Below are positions 48,701-61,300 of a stretch of 64,000 bases of DNA, in pieces. The DNA comes from Mugil cephalus (taxonomy: Eukaryota; Chordata; Actinopteri; Mugiliformes; Mugilidae). Made by a program: the position numbers and the translations under genes. The DNA lies in contig NC_061790.1 of the NCBI RefSeq assembly GCF_022458985.1, positions 21,184,397-21,248,396 of the forward strand, in the 5' to 3' direction. The stretch's first letter is position 1, and each line of letters begins with the position of its first letter. Below the pieces are notes generated by a model. That model saw only the letters and a list, made by a program, of their open reading frames with translations, did not search any database and was not told where the DNA came from.

Positions 48701-49408
48701 TATTTAGGGAATGCCCACATGCATGTGTGTTGTCACCTGCCAGCCCGTGCTGGATCACATCAAGAAGAATTGATGAGTCCTGGCTATTAAGGGCTGGATT
48801 ATGTTTTCACTCTATCACTACGCGCCCTATGGCAGACTTCTCTCCTTCCATTGGGACACCCTTACCCCCCTGGACTCTCTTATCTCTCCAGAGATGACTG
48901 TACCCAGTCATACTTGAGTGAGGTGACTTGGGAAGCACAGAACCCTACACTCCACTAGTTCCTACTAGCACCACATGCCTCTCCTCCACTGTCCATCCTT
49001 CTACATCTTTTCTGTCCTTTGTTCTCCCCCTCTATTCACTGAGGTGTAGCACTGCCCTCCCTGCCACACAAGGTCACTACACTCAATAAAGATCAACAGG
49101 ACAGTTCCCAGGGAGGGCTGGTGATGGTCACACTCACGCACTGTAGTAATAAAGCTTTCAGCTGCAGGAATATAACTGCATCAACCTCATATAATGTTGA
49201 CACCCTGTGGTGTTCAACTATGCAGACAAATGCAGACAAATGAGAAAAAAAATAATAATTTCATGTGTTAAGACATGTCAGACTGACAATAGGATAATCA
49301 GTGCTGCAATGAGTGTGTGCATGATCAACAATCAATATTATTGGCAGAAATAGGGGCCCCCAAAATCACATTTTGCTTAGGGCCCCATGGAGGCTTGGGC
49401 CGACTCTG

Positions 49409-51228
49409 CCTTTCACATTCACTCGATGAGGGTCAAAAACCCGGCTCGGCTCGGCTCGACTCGGCTTCGATGTATGTTTATATACAGCTTGTTTAGCAAT
49501 ATGGCGTGTTTTTTTTTTTTTTTTTTTTGATCATGGCAGCGCACTGGTAAGACTGTGACATCTGCAACTTGCAGGAGAGGAGAGTCGGTGGCAGATACAG
49601 ATTGTTTATCTCGTTGTTTAGTGTACTTAAATGTGTAAGAATATGTGAGAACGGGTTTGGCAGTAATCACACTTAAATCACACCCCCCCACACACACACA
49701 CACACACACCCACACACACACACACATGTTGGGAGATAATGGACATACTTTCATTATCTCTTGCTCATTATGGTCAGTACACACTGATTTCTTGCTGGAT
49801 TTATGGAGCTCTCAGGCCACACTCCCCCATGGTTTGGCTGGACCTGTGCTGGAACTGGGTGGAAGTCCAGGAAGAGGATGACAACGAGGAGGAGGATGAC
49901 TGGAGAGAACGATGAAGGGGAAGAGGGGAGGGTGAAGGAGAACAGTGGAAGACAGCAAAGAAAATAAATAAAGGAAAAGAACAAAGCAAAGGAGAAGATA
50001 TTAGAGGAAATAAAAACACGGGGCGTTGAATGTGAATGTATGAGATGAGCAAAGGAAAGCAAGAAAGAGTGACAAAATGGTTTATTTTAGTCTCTACTGC
50101 TGGAGATAAGATGACACTCAGTGGCACGTCAGCAAGTACAAAACACAACAAACAAATTACAAACTCAAATAGGGCTATGAAAGAGGCAAGATAACCAAAG
50201 ACAGATTCCTGTTTACATTTGCACTTCATTCACTTTAACCTTACAGCCATGTTTACATACTCTACAGACAGTTTTGGATAGTTTTCTTATTGTATATACT
50301 TTGTATTGTTCTGTTTTTTGTTCCTTACAAGTGTCTTGTAATCACACATCATGCTGCTTGTTTCTGCCTTAAATTGATCCCCAGGGTCAAATAATGTTTT
50401 CTGACTGAATCTGAATTTTGTCATGATTATGATTCTGTTTGTGACTTGTATTTTCTCATGATCATGTTTTGAGTTTCCTGTTTTATATTATGAAGTTTCT
50501 TGGTTTCCTGTTTTGTGGTGCTCTCTGTGTTCTTCCCTTGATTGATGAGTTTCTCCTTGTCAGGGTACCTATGCAAGTATGGAGAGTATGGAAAAGTATG
50601 GAATGTAGTCTGTGTTGAATTTATGATTTATTAATTTATTTTAGTATTTGACTTCATTTTGTTACTTGTTATAGGATTTGAATACTTATTTGATGTTTTA
50701 GAATGCCAGTGAGGCCAAGTCTTTTGTAACATCAGGTAGTTCAGCTGTTCATGTGCTACAATGCTATAATCAACCAAGCTATAATCTTCTAGAAATTATT
50801 TGGTGACATAACCACACACACACATATATATGTATGCATATATATATAAACAAACAATCAATTCCATAACTTATTTACATGATATACAATTATGTGGCTC
50901 TGTGTTTAGCACCGATGCCTGTCTCTGTGTTAGCCCTGCAATAGACTGGCGACCTGTCTGGGGTGTACCCCTGCCAGCTGAGATAGGCTCCAGCAACCTC
51001 TGCAACCCTAGTGAGGATAAGCGGTATGGAAGATGAGATGAGATGAAATACACAACTATTTACTCAACTGCCATATATTTTTATTATTATTATTTATGTA
51101 TTTTTACCAAGAAGTCTGTAAATTTGGGTCTGGAAAAAGTATTGAATTGTGAAATTTCAACGTTGCCTTGTGTGCTTCACCCTCATTAGTTTCAACTGTG
51201 TCTCATCATCCTTGGTCCTCTTGTGTGT
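49409..51228. other. Intergenic DNA with simple repeats
   Basis: It contains CGGCT repeats (49441-49466), a T-run of about 22 (49507-49528) and (CA)n at 49689-49726. A 3' fragment of the GGCGGCACAGTGG repeat lies at about 50890-51050. No gene was recognised. Confidence 0.5.
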
Positions 51229-51367
51229 ATACACTCACTTCATTAGGTACACCTGTTTAATTGCTTGTTAACACAAATAGCTAATCAGCCAATCACATGA
51301 CTGCAATTCAATGCATTCAGGCATGTAGAAGTGATCAGAACAACTTGCTGAAGTTCAAACTGAGCAG
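51229..51367 (+). mobile_element. Tc1/mariner-like element 5' end
   Basis: ACTCACTTCATTAGGTACAC, then TAATCAGCCAATCACATG and TGCATTCAGGCATGTAGA, is the recognisable start of a widespread teleost Tc1/mariner family. The copy stops at about 51367 where LINE sequence begins. Confidence 0.7.
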
Positions 51368-51399
51368 AACTTGAGAAAAAACACAAATTTTTAAAACAG

Positions 51400-54300
51400 T
51401 CGTACTGCGAAGTGGGCCCTAAGGCACAATTACTAGCAAAAATACGCAAAAAGCAAATTTCCCAATATACAAAATATTGGACTGTAAAACAGGACAAATA
51501 TACCATAACTATACCAGGAAATCGATTGCTTTTCAATCACACTATAAGAACCTATATTCGCAGTCAGTGCTTGAAACTAAAGAAAATATAATAACCTTTC
51601 TAGACTCCTTAGATCTACCTACAATCGGAGATCATCAAAATAAATGTTTGACATCACAGATTACAGGAAAAGTACTGGAAACAGCACTGAATAAACGTAA
51701 AAATAATAAGGCACCAGAAAGTGATGGACTACCAGCTGAATGGTACAAAATATTTAGAGAAGAGCTGAATCCAATACTTCTTAACTCTTTTAATTGAACC
51801 TTAGAAAACAAATTATCTCCACCTTCATGGAGTGAGGTGATCATTTCAGTTTTGCATCAATAACTGCCCGAAGATTAGACTCATTTAGGCCAGAATGAAT
51901 TGATAGCGACCAAACTGGGTTATCAAGGGGCGTCAAACACATGCTAATATCAGACACTCTCTTCATATAATACAGAACATTAGGAAAAATTAAATAAGTG
52001 CAGTGCTGGCAAGCCTAGATGCGGAGTAAGCTTTTGATTGACTTAGTTGGGAATATTTATTTTTAGTTTTGAAAAGATTTGGTTTCAATGAAAAAGCTAT
52101 TAACAATTTTAAAACATTATATACTGCCCCTACAGCAAGAATTAGGATAAACGGAAGCCTCACTGATCGCATAAATCTGGAAAGATCCACACGTCAGGGA
52201 TGCCCTTTATTGCCAGCCCTTTTTGCGCTGTACTTTGAACCTTTGGCACAGGCAATAAGAGAAGACTGTAACATACAGGGAATTTTGATTGATAATACAG
52301 AACATAAAATAGCGATGAACGCAGACGATGTCTTGCTTTACATTAATAACCCAGAAAAATGTCATCATCTATCATTTTAGGTCTCCGTGATGTATTTGGC
52401 ACATATTTGGGTTATAAACTCAACATACAGAAAACTCAAGCATTAACGTTCAATTATATCCCGTCACCGGAGCTCAAACACAGAATACCAATTGATTGGT
52501 ATTTGGGAATTTGGTTGACTTACTGTCCCAATGATTAGTACAAAAAAAAAAAGAAAAACTGTGAACAAAAAAATCTCAGTAACTGGACAACTTTTTACTA
52601 AGCTTTAGTGCAAGAATTGACCTTATAAAAATGTCTATTTTACCTAAACTATTATACCTATTTATGTTCCTGCCTATTAAAATTCCAACTAGTCAATTTC
52701 ATGAATGGGACAAGCAAGTTTCACGTTTTATTTGGAGAAGGAAGAAACCAAGGATTACATACAGCACACTGACTATTAATAAAGAAGGAGATGGTATGTC
52801 TCTCCCTAATCTCAGGGATTACTACCATTCTGCCCAGTGTTCTCTGGTGTGATAGTGGATATGAGGCAAAATGGAAGGACATGGAAACGGAATGCTGGGG
52901 CATCCCTATACAAGCGATGATTGGTTATAATATATTAATGACAACATTTAGAGAGCAATCGAGCCCATTTGTCTCCTTTACATTACACACTTGGTTTGGG
53001 ATTGTGAAGCAATTCAATTTGTAGAACCAATTGAAAAACATCTGATGGGTTGGACATGACACAGACTTTAAACAGAATGGTTTGGACTCCAGGTTTAAGT
53101 ACAGGACAAATAAAGGTATTACTGCTTATTGTAATATAATGGGAAAAAAATATGCTACAAAGTTTTCAAGCACTGAAAGAAAAATATAACTTAGAAAATC
53201 AGGATTTTTTTTTTTTTTAGATATTTGCAAGTATGTCAATATTTTATGAAAGAAGTCTGGGAGAAGGAAACTGCAGAATCAAAAGAAATAATACAACTAA
53301 TAATACAGGCATATAAAGGTACAATCTGTTATTTCAAGGCTTTTCCAAGGCATTGCAAAGAGCAGAGATGATACCACAACATACAGAGAGATGGGAGAGA
53401 GAATTAAATAACAAAATAACCTGTAAACAATGGGATAATATGTGTGGTAATTTGTGTGTGGTAGTTTTAACAACGATTTGATTCGATTCCCGATTCGTGG
53501 TTTCCAATACAATTCAAGGACAATTTTAGTTCATTTAGAATGATACGATCCGAAACAATTCAGTGACTTGAAATCGATTCAGTAAGTTTTTAGCCAACAA
53601 TTAAACTCTATATTCATTTAGGAGTGGTGGGCCACTAACAGATAACTATCTTGCTCAGTATCTACTCTTTGGGGTTCTTAATCTACCGGTTACAGTCACT
53701 TTTAAACTTCCTCAAGTGTCTCGATCCGCTGGATGGAGCTCGGTATATCAATAAACAACAAGGTTATGGCCCAGAAGTTTAACACCACATGTCCGTTTCT
53801 GTTTATTATCTCCTCTTTTGAGCGCTGACGTTCTCACTACACGCTAGTCTGTTGACAATATTGCATGATGGTGGTGACCGATGCTGCACGTGAAATTATC
53901 TGACGTTTCATCGAGTTGTTTTGTTTTTGCTCAGGTCACTGTGTGTCACTGGTGGGACGAGGCGGAGAGGCGAGGAGACGTGATGGCGAATGTTAGCATT
54001 AGCATATACATTTATTTTGCCATTGATGTTAGCTGGAAGCTAACGTATATTTGTATAATATATATTATAATGTATAATATATAATTATACATTATAATAA
54101 ATATATAATAAATGTATAATATATATATGTAACGTATATATTTGTATTTGTGTTTTCGGTAAATATAACTAATTTGTATATTTTGTTTGTCCAGTTTTAC
54201 AGTGTTTCCCAATACTTTAAGCGGATGCTCTGACGTGCTTAATCCAATGCGTTATTTCCTAGTAACGATACAATCGATTGATTGTACCTAGTGGATGAAT

Positions 54301-54985
54301 CGTTACACCCCTAGTGGTAATGCTTTTTCCCACTTCTTGTTCTATGTATTGGCGCAAATTCTGTTGGAAGAACCTTGTTTGTTTTTTTGTAACACCAAAA
54401 ATGAAAACATATTGGTTACGTGCCAGGCAGCCAGGTATTCTGTGTGTTTGTGTCTCCCCTCCCCCTTCCCTGTGTGTTGTGTTTTTCAGGTAATGGCTGC
54501 GGGGATGCTGCTCACCTGTGCAGACAGGTGGTTTGGCCTATTGGATGATTACCTCTTCAGCTGGCCTATCGCCATATTGTTTTGTCCCATCCTCCCCCAC
54601 CTTGGCGTATTTTTCTTTGTTACATTAAATCATGCTTATTCACTTCCACTGAGACTTGTTTGTTTTACTGGTTGTCGTGTTATTGGACGTCACCTGGTTT
54701 TATCAAGTGGAGGTAACAATATTCAGTAACAACAGTTCCAACATGCTGGAGGAAATGTGGAAATGACGTGGCAAACTACTACCACATCTTTTGGAGTTGC
54801 CCAGGACTACGGCCTTTTTGGGACGATATTGTGAAAACCATACAACAGATACTGGGACAAAAGATTCCTCTACCATTTACAACTCTTTTTTTAAGTGGTT
54901 TACCTGACGGGATGGCAGAAAATGACAAATACCTCGTAAAAAATAATGCCTGTAGCAGCAAAAAAAGGGTTAATCACTTGTAAGT
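51400..54985 (+). pseudogene. L1 ORF2 relic
   Basis: Motifs in order are [16 protein letters not shown] (51704-51751, RT), RSTRQGCPLLPALFALYFEP (52183-52242), MNADDVLLY (52316-52342, with the usual YADD tyrosine replaced by Asn), MSILPKLLYLF (52631-52663) and GMSLPNLRDYYHSAQ (52793-52837). The C-terminal VANYYHIFWSCPGLRPFWDD lies at about 54770-54829. Stops and frameshifts are frequent, and two foreign inserts separate the last motif. Confidence 0.8.
53463..54310. mobile_element. hAT-type element inserted in LINE
   Basis: The right end read on the minus strand is CTAGGGGTGTAACGATTCAT; the left has TTTTAACAACGATTTGATTC, its diverged partner. The interior has GATACGATCCGAAACAATTC, found in a common teleost hAT family. 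AT-rich palindromic sequence lies at 54050-54130. The 8-bp duplication is unclear (GTGGTA-like on both sides). Confidence 0.6.
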
Positions 54986-55200
54986 GGCTGCAGTCAGACC
55001 CACCCACAAACTCACCAGCTGGAGAGACTAACCTTCCTGCTCAGACAAAAAAGAGCTCTGTATTATGCAAGATGGGAAAAATGGACGCCGTTCTTGACAG
55101 ACGAGGAGGGTCAGTCATGACCTCCCCCTCCATTCTACTTTTATTTTATTGTCTTGCTAATGCTCTGTTTGATGGGATGTATAACCGCCAGTTGAACTAA

Positions 55201-55711
55201 TTATTGCCTTAATCGGACTATAACAGGAGAATTTAAGTGCATATAAACAAACACAGATTGAGACATCTAGATGATGCGATTGGAATGGAGTTTTCAAGCC
55301 AGAACCACTGCGTTGGCGTGTGACCCTGTAACAAAAATGTCCAAGAAAGCCAGTCGTAGAAGAAGAAGAGGAACGGAGCCGCTAGAAGAACTGTCAGAGG
55401 GATAGCGCAGATCTTACCTGCACTAGAAGTAGCGCGAACATTACGTACGAGTCATCCATCTGGTTGTTGTTTGAAATGCCGGTCCGCCGCATGAACCACT
55501 CTTTTTATTTATTTTATTGTATCACGTAATAGGTCAACCAGAAATGGGGCCGTATTAACGTGGTATTATCTTGCAGAAAAGAGACGCACGCAAGATGAGA
55601 ACAGTTATTCGATTTTCTTGCGCTGCATGTAAACTGGGACAAGGACTGTAGTGAGAAAGTCGAATTTTGAGCATAGCTCGATTAAGCTCTGCATGTAAAC
55701 GAACTTACTGT
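55201..55711. mobile_element. MITE-like element with 9-bp target duplication
   Basis: 511 bp flanked by TTGAACTAA at 55192-55200 and 55712-55720. It is related along most of its length to 29826-30440. Terminal inverted repeats are poor. A 9-bp duplication would suit MULE- or Merlin-type elements, but no transposase is present to decide. Confidence 0.65.
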
Positions 55712-55885
55712 TTGAACTAAGTAGAGCGAAAATTGTATTTGCTGATTCCCCTGTGATCCAGTTGCCTGGCTATGTTATTTCTCATTTGAAAGTACTGTGA
55801 TGTTGTAATGTTTGTCAATTCCTGACATAAAAACTAATAAAAAAAATATAAGTATCAAACAAACAAACAAACAAAAAAAACAACT

Positions 55886-56505
55886 AAACTCAGTGTTAAA
55901 GATAACGCCCAGATCTTTAACAGATTGTGATAGCTTAAAATCCTGTTTTATAAAGGTTTCTTTCTCTGTTGTTCAGGACTAATGACTAAAATCTCTGTTT
56001 TGGTCCTGGTTGAGCTGTAAGAAGTTCTCTGCCATCCATGACTGGACATCTAAAATACAGTTTAAAAGAGCATCAATAGGCCCAGCTGCATATCATCAGC
56101 ATAACTATGGAAGCTGATGCAGTGCCTCGTGATGACGTCCCCCAGGGGAAGCAAATGAGGTTAAAGGGAGTTGGGTCTAGAATTGACCCCTGAGAAACCC
56201 CGTACTGAATCCCGTGGGTTCCTGAGGAACAGGTATGTAGACTTGCAAAGAAGCTTCTATCAGAGAGGTATGAGATGAACCAGTTAAGAACAGTGCCAGA
56301 GAGACCGACCAGGTGCATCAGTCTGTTTATTAAAATGCCATAGTCTACTGTATCGAAGTTCTGCGGTTAGATCCAACAGAACCAAGACTGTGAGTTTATG
56401 GTTATCTAAATTACACCTGATGTCATTTAAAATCATTAAAGGGGCTGTCTCTGTACTGTGGTTCATCCTGAAAGCAGATTGATGCTTCTCTATGATGTTG
56501 TTTTT
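55886..56505 (-). mobile_element. L2-type LINE fragment (minus strand)
   Basis: On the minus strand: HSTETAPLMILNDI, then VLVLLDLTAE, LNWFISYLSDRSF, YGVSQGSILDPTPF and a YADD box (ISFHSYADDMQL, near 56080). The last motif is SVKDLGVIF near 55890-55930. This is the RT core of an L2-group element with frameshifts. Confidence 0.8.
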
Positions 56506-57595
56506 ACTCGTCTCGTCTCGTCTTCATACGCTTATCAAGGTCCGGGTCGCGGGGGCAGCAGCTTCAGGAGGGATGTCCAGACGGCCCTCTCCCCGGCTAC
56601 TTCCACCAGCTCCCCTGGAGGAATCCCCAGGTGCTCCTCGGGAGCTCCTCCTGAGTGTCCGAGCTCCATAAACTCATCATACCGCACAGCCTGGTTACCA
56701 TTACCAAAACAGGGATTTATGGCAGAAATTAATTTTATGTAACTGAACATTAAAAAATCCTGGGCACCATAGGTGAGGGTTGGAACATAGATTGACCAGT
56801 AAATTGAGAGCTTCACCTTTCTGCTTAGCTCTCTCTTCACCACGACGGACCAGTTAAGCGGCCGCAACACTGCAGACGCCGATCCAATCCATCTGTCGAT
56901 CTCTCGCTCCATTCTACCCTCGCTCGTGAACTCCTCTACTTGAGTCAGGACTTCCCCCCGACCCTGAGTGAGCAATCCACCCTTTTCAGACTGAGAACCA
57001 TGGCCTCGGACTTGAGGGTGCTGATCTTCATCACAGCTGCTTCACACTCGGCTGCGAACCGCCCCAGCAAGAGCTGGAGGTTGCAGTTTGATGAAACTAA
57101 GAGGACCACATCATCCACAAAAAGCAGGGACGAGATCCTCTGATCACCGAACTCGACACCCTGCGCCTAGAAATTCTGTCCATAAAAATTATGAACAGAA
57201 CCTGTGACAAAGGGCAGCCCTGGTGGAGTCCAACACTCACTGGGAACAAGTCTGACTTACATCCACCCCATACTCCCAGAGCACCCCCGCACAGGATACC
57301 CCTGGGGACACGATTGTAAGCCTTCTCCAAATCCACAAAACACATGTGGACCGGTTGGGCAAACTCCCATTTCCCCTCCAGCACCCTTGCAAGGGTAAAG
57401 AGCTGGTCCATGGTTCCACACCCGGGGCGAAAACCACATTGTTCCTCATCGATCTGAGGTTCAACTATCTATCAGACCCTCTTTTCCAGCACCCTGGCTT
57501 AGACTTTCCTGGGGAGGCTGAGGAGTGTGATCCCCTGATGGGCCACAATGTGCCCGAATCACCGAAGCACTTCAACAGTGTGAAAGCACCTCAAT
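56506..57595 (-). mobile_element. Non-LTR retrotransposon RT fragment (minus strand)
   Basis: On the minus strand: MDQLFTLARVLEGKWEFAQP, then VHMCFVDLEKAYNRVPRG, VGLHQGCPLSQVLFIIFMDR and, downstream, SEGRMEREIDRWIGSASAV and SIYVPTLTYG. This is a highly abundant teleost LINE, possibly RTE-like. The segment encoding the region after LTYG is missing and replaced by 82 bp found also at 57796. Confidence 0.75.
56682..56763. repeat. 82-bp duplicated segment, copy 1
   Basis: CCGCACAGCCTGGTTACC through TTAAAAAATCCTGG matches 57796-57877 in direct orientation with one difference seen (GAACAT versus GCACAT). It lies inside the LINE open frame. Confidence 0.92.
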
Positions 57596-58049
57596 GATGC
57601 ACGTCTGACTCTTAGTGATAAAAATAGGACTGTATAATACAAATGTATCTGTGATTGAACAATTGCACTAGACTAACGTATGGTTTCAAGTGGATAAACT
57701 ATAAAAAAAAATATAATGTTTATTGAACATCATGTTTCTGTTTTCTTATTTCGCAGGTCGCATTGTGTGTACCTTACCACAGTAAGGTAAAATAGCCGCA
57801 CAGCCTGGTTACCATTACCAAAACAGGGATTTATGGCAGAAATTAATTTTATGTAACTGCACATTAAAAAATCCTGGATTTGTGTATCGTTGTATCAAGT
57901 TTTATTTTGATTGAAGGAATACTTCAACATTCTGGGAATCCCTAGTCTTGTGATCACCATGAGGCAAACAGCAGACTCTAGAAAGTCACTATCTGATGAG
58001 TTTTTGTCAAAATCCGTTGAAACTTATGGCTTTCCTATAAACAAGATAT
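57596..58049. repeat. Unassigned DNA with 82-bp segment, copy 2
   Basis: It contains the second copy of the 82-bp segment at 57796-57877. The rest shows no gene. Confidence 0.6.
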
Positions 58050-58345
58050 GTTTTCTTAAACCAAGTAAGTCTAATTCCTGAAACAAGATGGTTTATCTTT
58101 TGCAAATAACACAGCAGCTTAAAAGCCTCTTCAAAAAAAGTTTGTTTCATATGGCATATGACTCCAAACAAGATGTTTTCAAGACTTTTTCACTTAACAA
58201 GATATCCAAGATGTATTGTCTTAAAACAAGTCCCTATATCTTGCTGAAATGGAACTTTGTTCCAGTTGTGTCTTATATTAAGTGTAATGAGATATTTGGA
58301 CTAGAAATGAGACAAATATACGTGGTAAGATTTTGATTTTTTGCA
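58050..58345. mobile_element. MITE fragment ending TTTTTTGCAGTGTA
   Basis: AACAAGATGGTTTATC, AAACAAGATGTTTTCAAG and the end GATTTTTTGCAGTGTA are characteristic of a widespread teleost MITE with TACACTGCAAAAAA termini. Only the right terminus was found. Confidence 0.55.
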
Positions 58346-61300
58346 GTGTACTCTTTATTATGTCTATGTATACTACTTGGATGAGTGGCGAAACATATTC
58401 AAGAGTGTGTTTACCCTTGTTTCAGCTTGTTTTCACACACTCACACTCAATGGCACTGTGACATATCAGGTTCATCATTAAACTCTGATTTCCAATAAAA
58501 AAAAAAATAGAGAATAGATTCAATTTGTAATCATAAGTTTTAATTGTCAGTGAAATTCAAGTACATCAAACGTAGAAACATGACAAAAGATTTAAGTCAG
58601 TTTAGGTTTTCATTAATTTAAAGGGAGCATGCATTAGTTTCCTATGCCATGCTCCTCCACCCTACAACATAGTCTGGGCTGAGGGCTCTGGGCTCACGCT
58701 GCAATATTCTGGGACATATGTGAAAATACTTCATAATACATCAACACAAAATGAAGGCACAGCCAAAGCAGAGGAGTCATCGCGACTTCAGTGCTTATGG
58801 GGCGTTTTTCTCTTTGGAATGCATAACAGGGAGAATTCTTGTAAATGGGAGAACAAATAAATATTGCTCAAAGCAATATTTATTGTTGCTGGAAATTAAT
58901 TAATGCCAAGTTGTTTCACTGTAAGATGGCCACAGTTGACACTGAGCTGCTTTTTATCACATATTGGCTTCAGACTCTTTCAACAGGAGACCTGACCAGG
59001 TTGTGCTTTACTAAGTGTGTTAGTGTCCATTTTTGTCACATTTCACTACCCAGCCTGGGTTTCAAGATGATATAGTTAGCAGAACTAAAGTTAATAGTAC
59101 AGCGTATGAGTTCTAATGTTGGCTCACATTGTAAAGGGGTTTGTTGTATGCATCAGTACACTATAGGCACGCACATCAAGTAATTTCAGGTATGATGGAG
59201 AAGGATTCAACACAGTCATTGGGCACACACAGTAACATGTCATTTAAAAGTAGTTCAGTATGGGTTGAAACCATTAAATGTTTGAATAGTTGTGATTTTG
59301 ACAGAATTTCAGATGTAGCACTTTTGTGAAATGCTGCCTACAGCAAAGGGTGGTAGTGATCTGGAAAACAGGGTTAGGGTTGATAATCAAATGGCCAACT
59401 CTGTTCAAAAGTGATAATGTTAGTGGACTGCTACATCCCAGTTCTGCCCGACATTCACAAGAACAAACTTTTTATGGCTCTTGCATATAGAATGACACAT
59501 GTCACTTCATGAAATGTGTTCAGGCTTAAAGTGAAATTACAAACATATAAAAATATGACCTTAAATATGTTGGGTAAAAAGTAAAATAAAAATAAAAATC
59601 TGAAAGAAATCTATATGCTTTGGATAAATCGAGGTATTTGAGTGTCAGGGTGGTAGAAAGCATGCTGGTTCTTGTAATGGACTGCTGCTTACAGGTTTTT
59701 AAAAAGGCTCAACATTCCAGCAAACACGGGATTCAGTCTCCAAAGTTCTCCAAATAATCCTTTTCTAATACGTGGAACATGCAGAGCTACTTTTTTCCCC
59801 AGTTGTGCCACCATGATTGTCTGGTTTGTACTTGAATTTCAGCAAACTAACTCAGAAGGGCATTACTTTGCAAGGCAACTGAGACAGCACCATTATCTGC
59901 TTGTGCCAACACACACGGATATGGACTACTGAAACAAGATGTAGGTAAACATTTGTTGTAAAAGGCTTCATGTGAACACTCCATAAGTTGTAGAGGAGTC
60001 TTCTGAAGCAAGTCAGCAACTGGTTTGGCCATTACACCCTAAGCAAACAGGAAGTCACGTGACAAACCATAGCCGCGGAGTCCATTAGCAAGAGCACAGA
60101 CGGAACTGTGAGGAAAACAGTGAAGACACAACAACAGCAATTTGTCTCACATAATGAATAGATGACTTGAAATGCTGAAATAATGATGGTCAAGAATTCT
60201 CGGGTTCCAAAGTGTCACGACAACAATGATGAAGTTCAAAATATTCAGACAACAGATTGCTCATGTCAATTACATATTGGCACTGATAGCATGAAAAAAG
60301 AGAGAGATGGGCACATAGAGGAAAACAAAATTACCGCAGATGACTATGTTATCTTTATGTACTTGTCTAAGGTCCAAGATGGCTTCTCTGTGTGATAAGG
60401 GCAAAGCTGTATTCAGATGGGAACAGAGGGACTTGTGCTTAGAACACATGAAACTAATCATGCCTTTCAGAATGAAGTATCATATTCATTCCAGCTCATC
60501 AAAAGAACACTCAGCCATTGAGGCACTTATAACTTCATGGAAGTGATCTATACATCTTGACAGAACAGTTTAGGACAGGTTTACCGAGACTGAACACAAT
60601 TTAGAACTACATTTATGTAGTTAATTCAAAATAACAAAAGGTGATGTAATTGAATAGGTTCAAGTGTGCACTGCACACATGTTCTATTACTAAACTGATA
60701 GATTCTACCCATTTTATTACGCCTTTCAAAAGGCTTAACCCTCTCAAAGGACACCTCCGTCTTAAAACACTGCCTGCATGCACATGTTTACTTTCAACCA
60801 TGATTAAATGCAAGCATTAGAGAAAGTGTCCAACATTTTAAGTATTTTAATATACAGACTTGTCTTCAACATCCCAGTGAAAGATCTAAGCCCATTGTAT
60901 ATACGGTAGTTAAAACTAACACATGATGGATCATGGCTGTTTTCTGTTCATGAACTGTATGTTGAAACAGGGTACTGACAGATTTCATTTAATTGTCCCC
61001 ACGAGATGAACACTCTGCAAACATCTGAACACACAGCTTTACTTTTATGGACTCATATTTAGAGATCTACTGCCTGTAAGCAGCTATCAGTACTGAACAA
61101 AGGCCACGTAAAGACACTACACTATCACAGTAGCACATGACCTCAGTTAAAATTCAGTCTCTCAGATATATTTTGCTCTATTTATATTACTCTCTTACAT
61201 ACATAATATGTGAATTAATAGTTCCATCTTTTGTATAAAAATAACATGTCACATCTACCTGATTCTGTTTGACTGTTGTTAGTTACTTGTCAGCTTTGAG

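Larger units (their letters stand above)
45244..49254 (+). mobile_element. 5'-truncated L1-type LINE
   Basis: A 4.0-kb insertion bounded by a 15-bp target duplication with one mismatch (ATAATTTTATGTGTT at 45229-45243; ATAATTTCATGTGTT at 49255-49269). It begins after a T-rich stretch in the RT thumb region and has the ORF2 C-terminus (to 46764). A GC-rich 3' UTR of about 2.4 kb follows, with a short A-rich tail (AAAAAAAATAATAA). Confidence 0.88.
44549..49408. mobile_element. Fold-back hAT derivative split by an L1 insertion
   Basis: The left end CAGAGCTGGCCCAAGCCTCC (44549) is mirrored at the right end by GGAGGCTTGGGCCGACTCTG (to 49408). The arms pair over about 300 bp: 44549-44845 with 45104-45228 plus 49270-49408. 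GACTGTCTTTGCTGTC, ACTGATTCAGAGTA and CAAACTTCATTACACCTG on the right are complements of left-arm sequence. Both arms correspond to the left end of the related hAT copy at 7430. No 8-bp duplication is evident. Confidence 0.75.
51370..55885 (+). mobile_element. L1-type LINE with later insertions
   Basis: RT-domain relics begin at 51400 and the 3' end has an A-rich tail at about 55835-55885. An hAT element (about 53463-54310) and a MITE (55201-55711) interrupt it. The 54311-54720 stretch between hAT and resumed LINE coding is not identified. Confidence 0.75.

Noticed and set aside
46798..48707. Several long overlapping open frames on both strands (up to 227 aa)
   Set aside because: They lie in the GC-rich L1 3' UTR, have low-complexity Pro/Gly/Arg composition, and follow from scarce stop codons.
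54295..54729. 144-codon ORF between an hAT end and LINE coding
   Set aside because: Hydrophobic, Cys/Phe-rich content without family motifs; it starts inside the hAT end, so it is likely chance in an unidentified insert.
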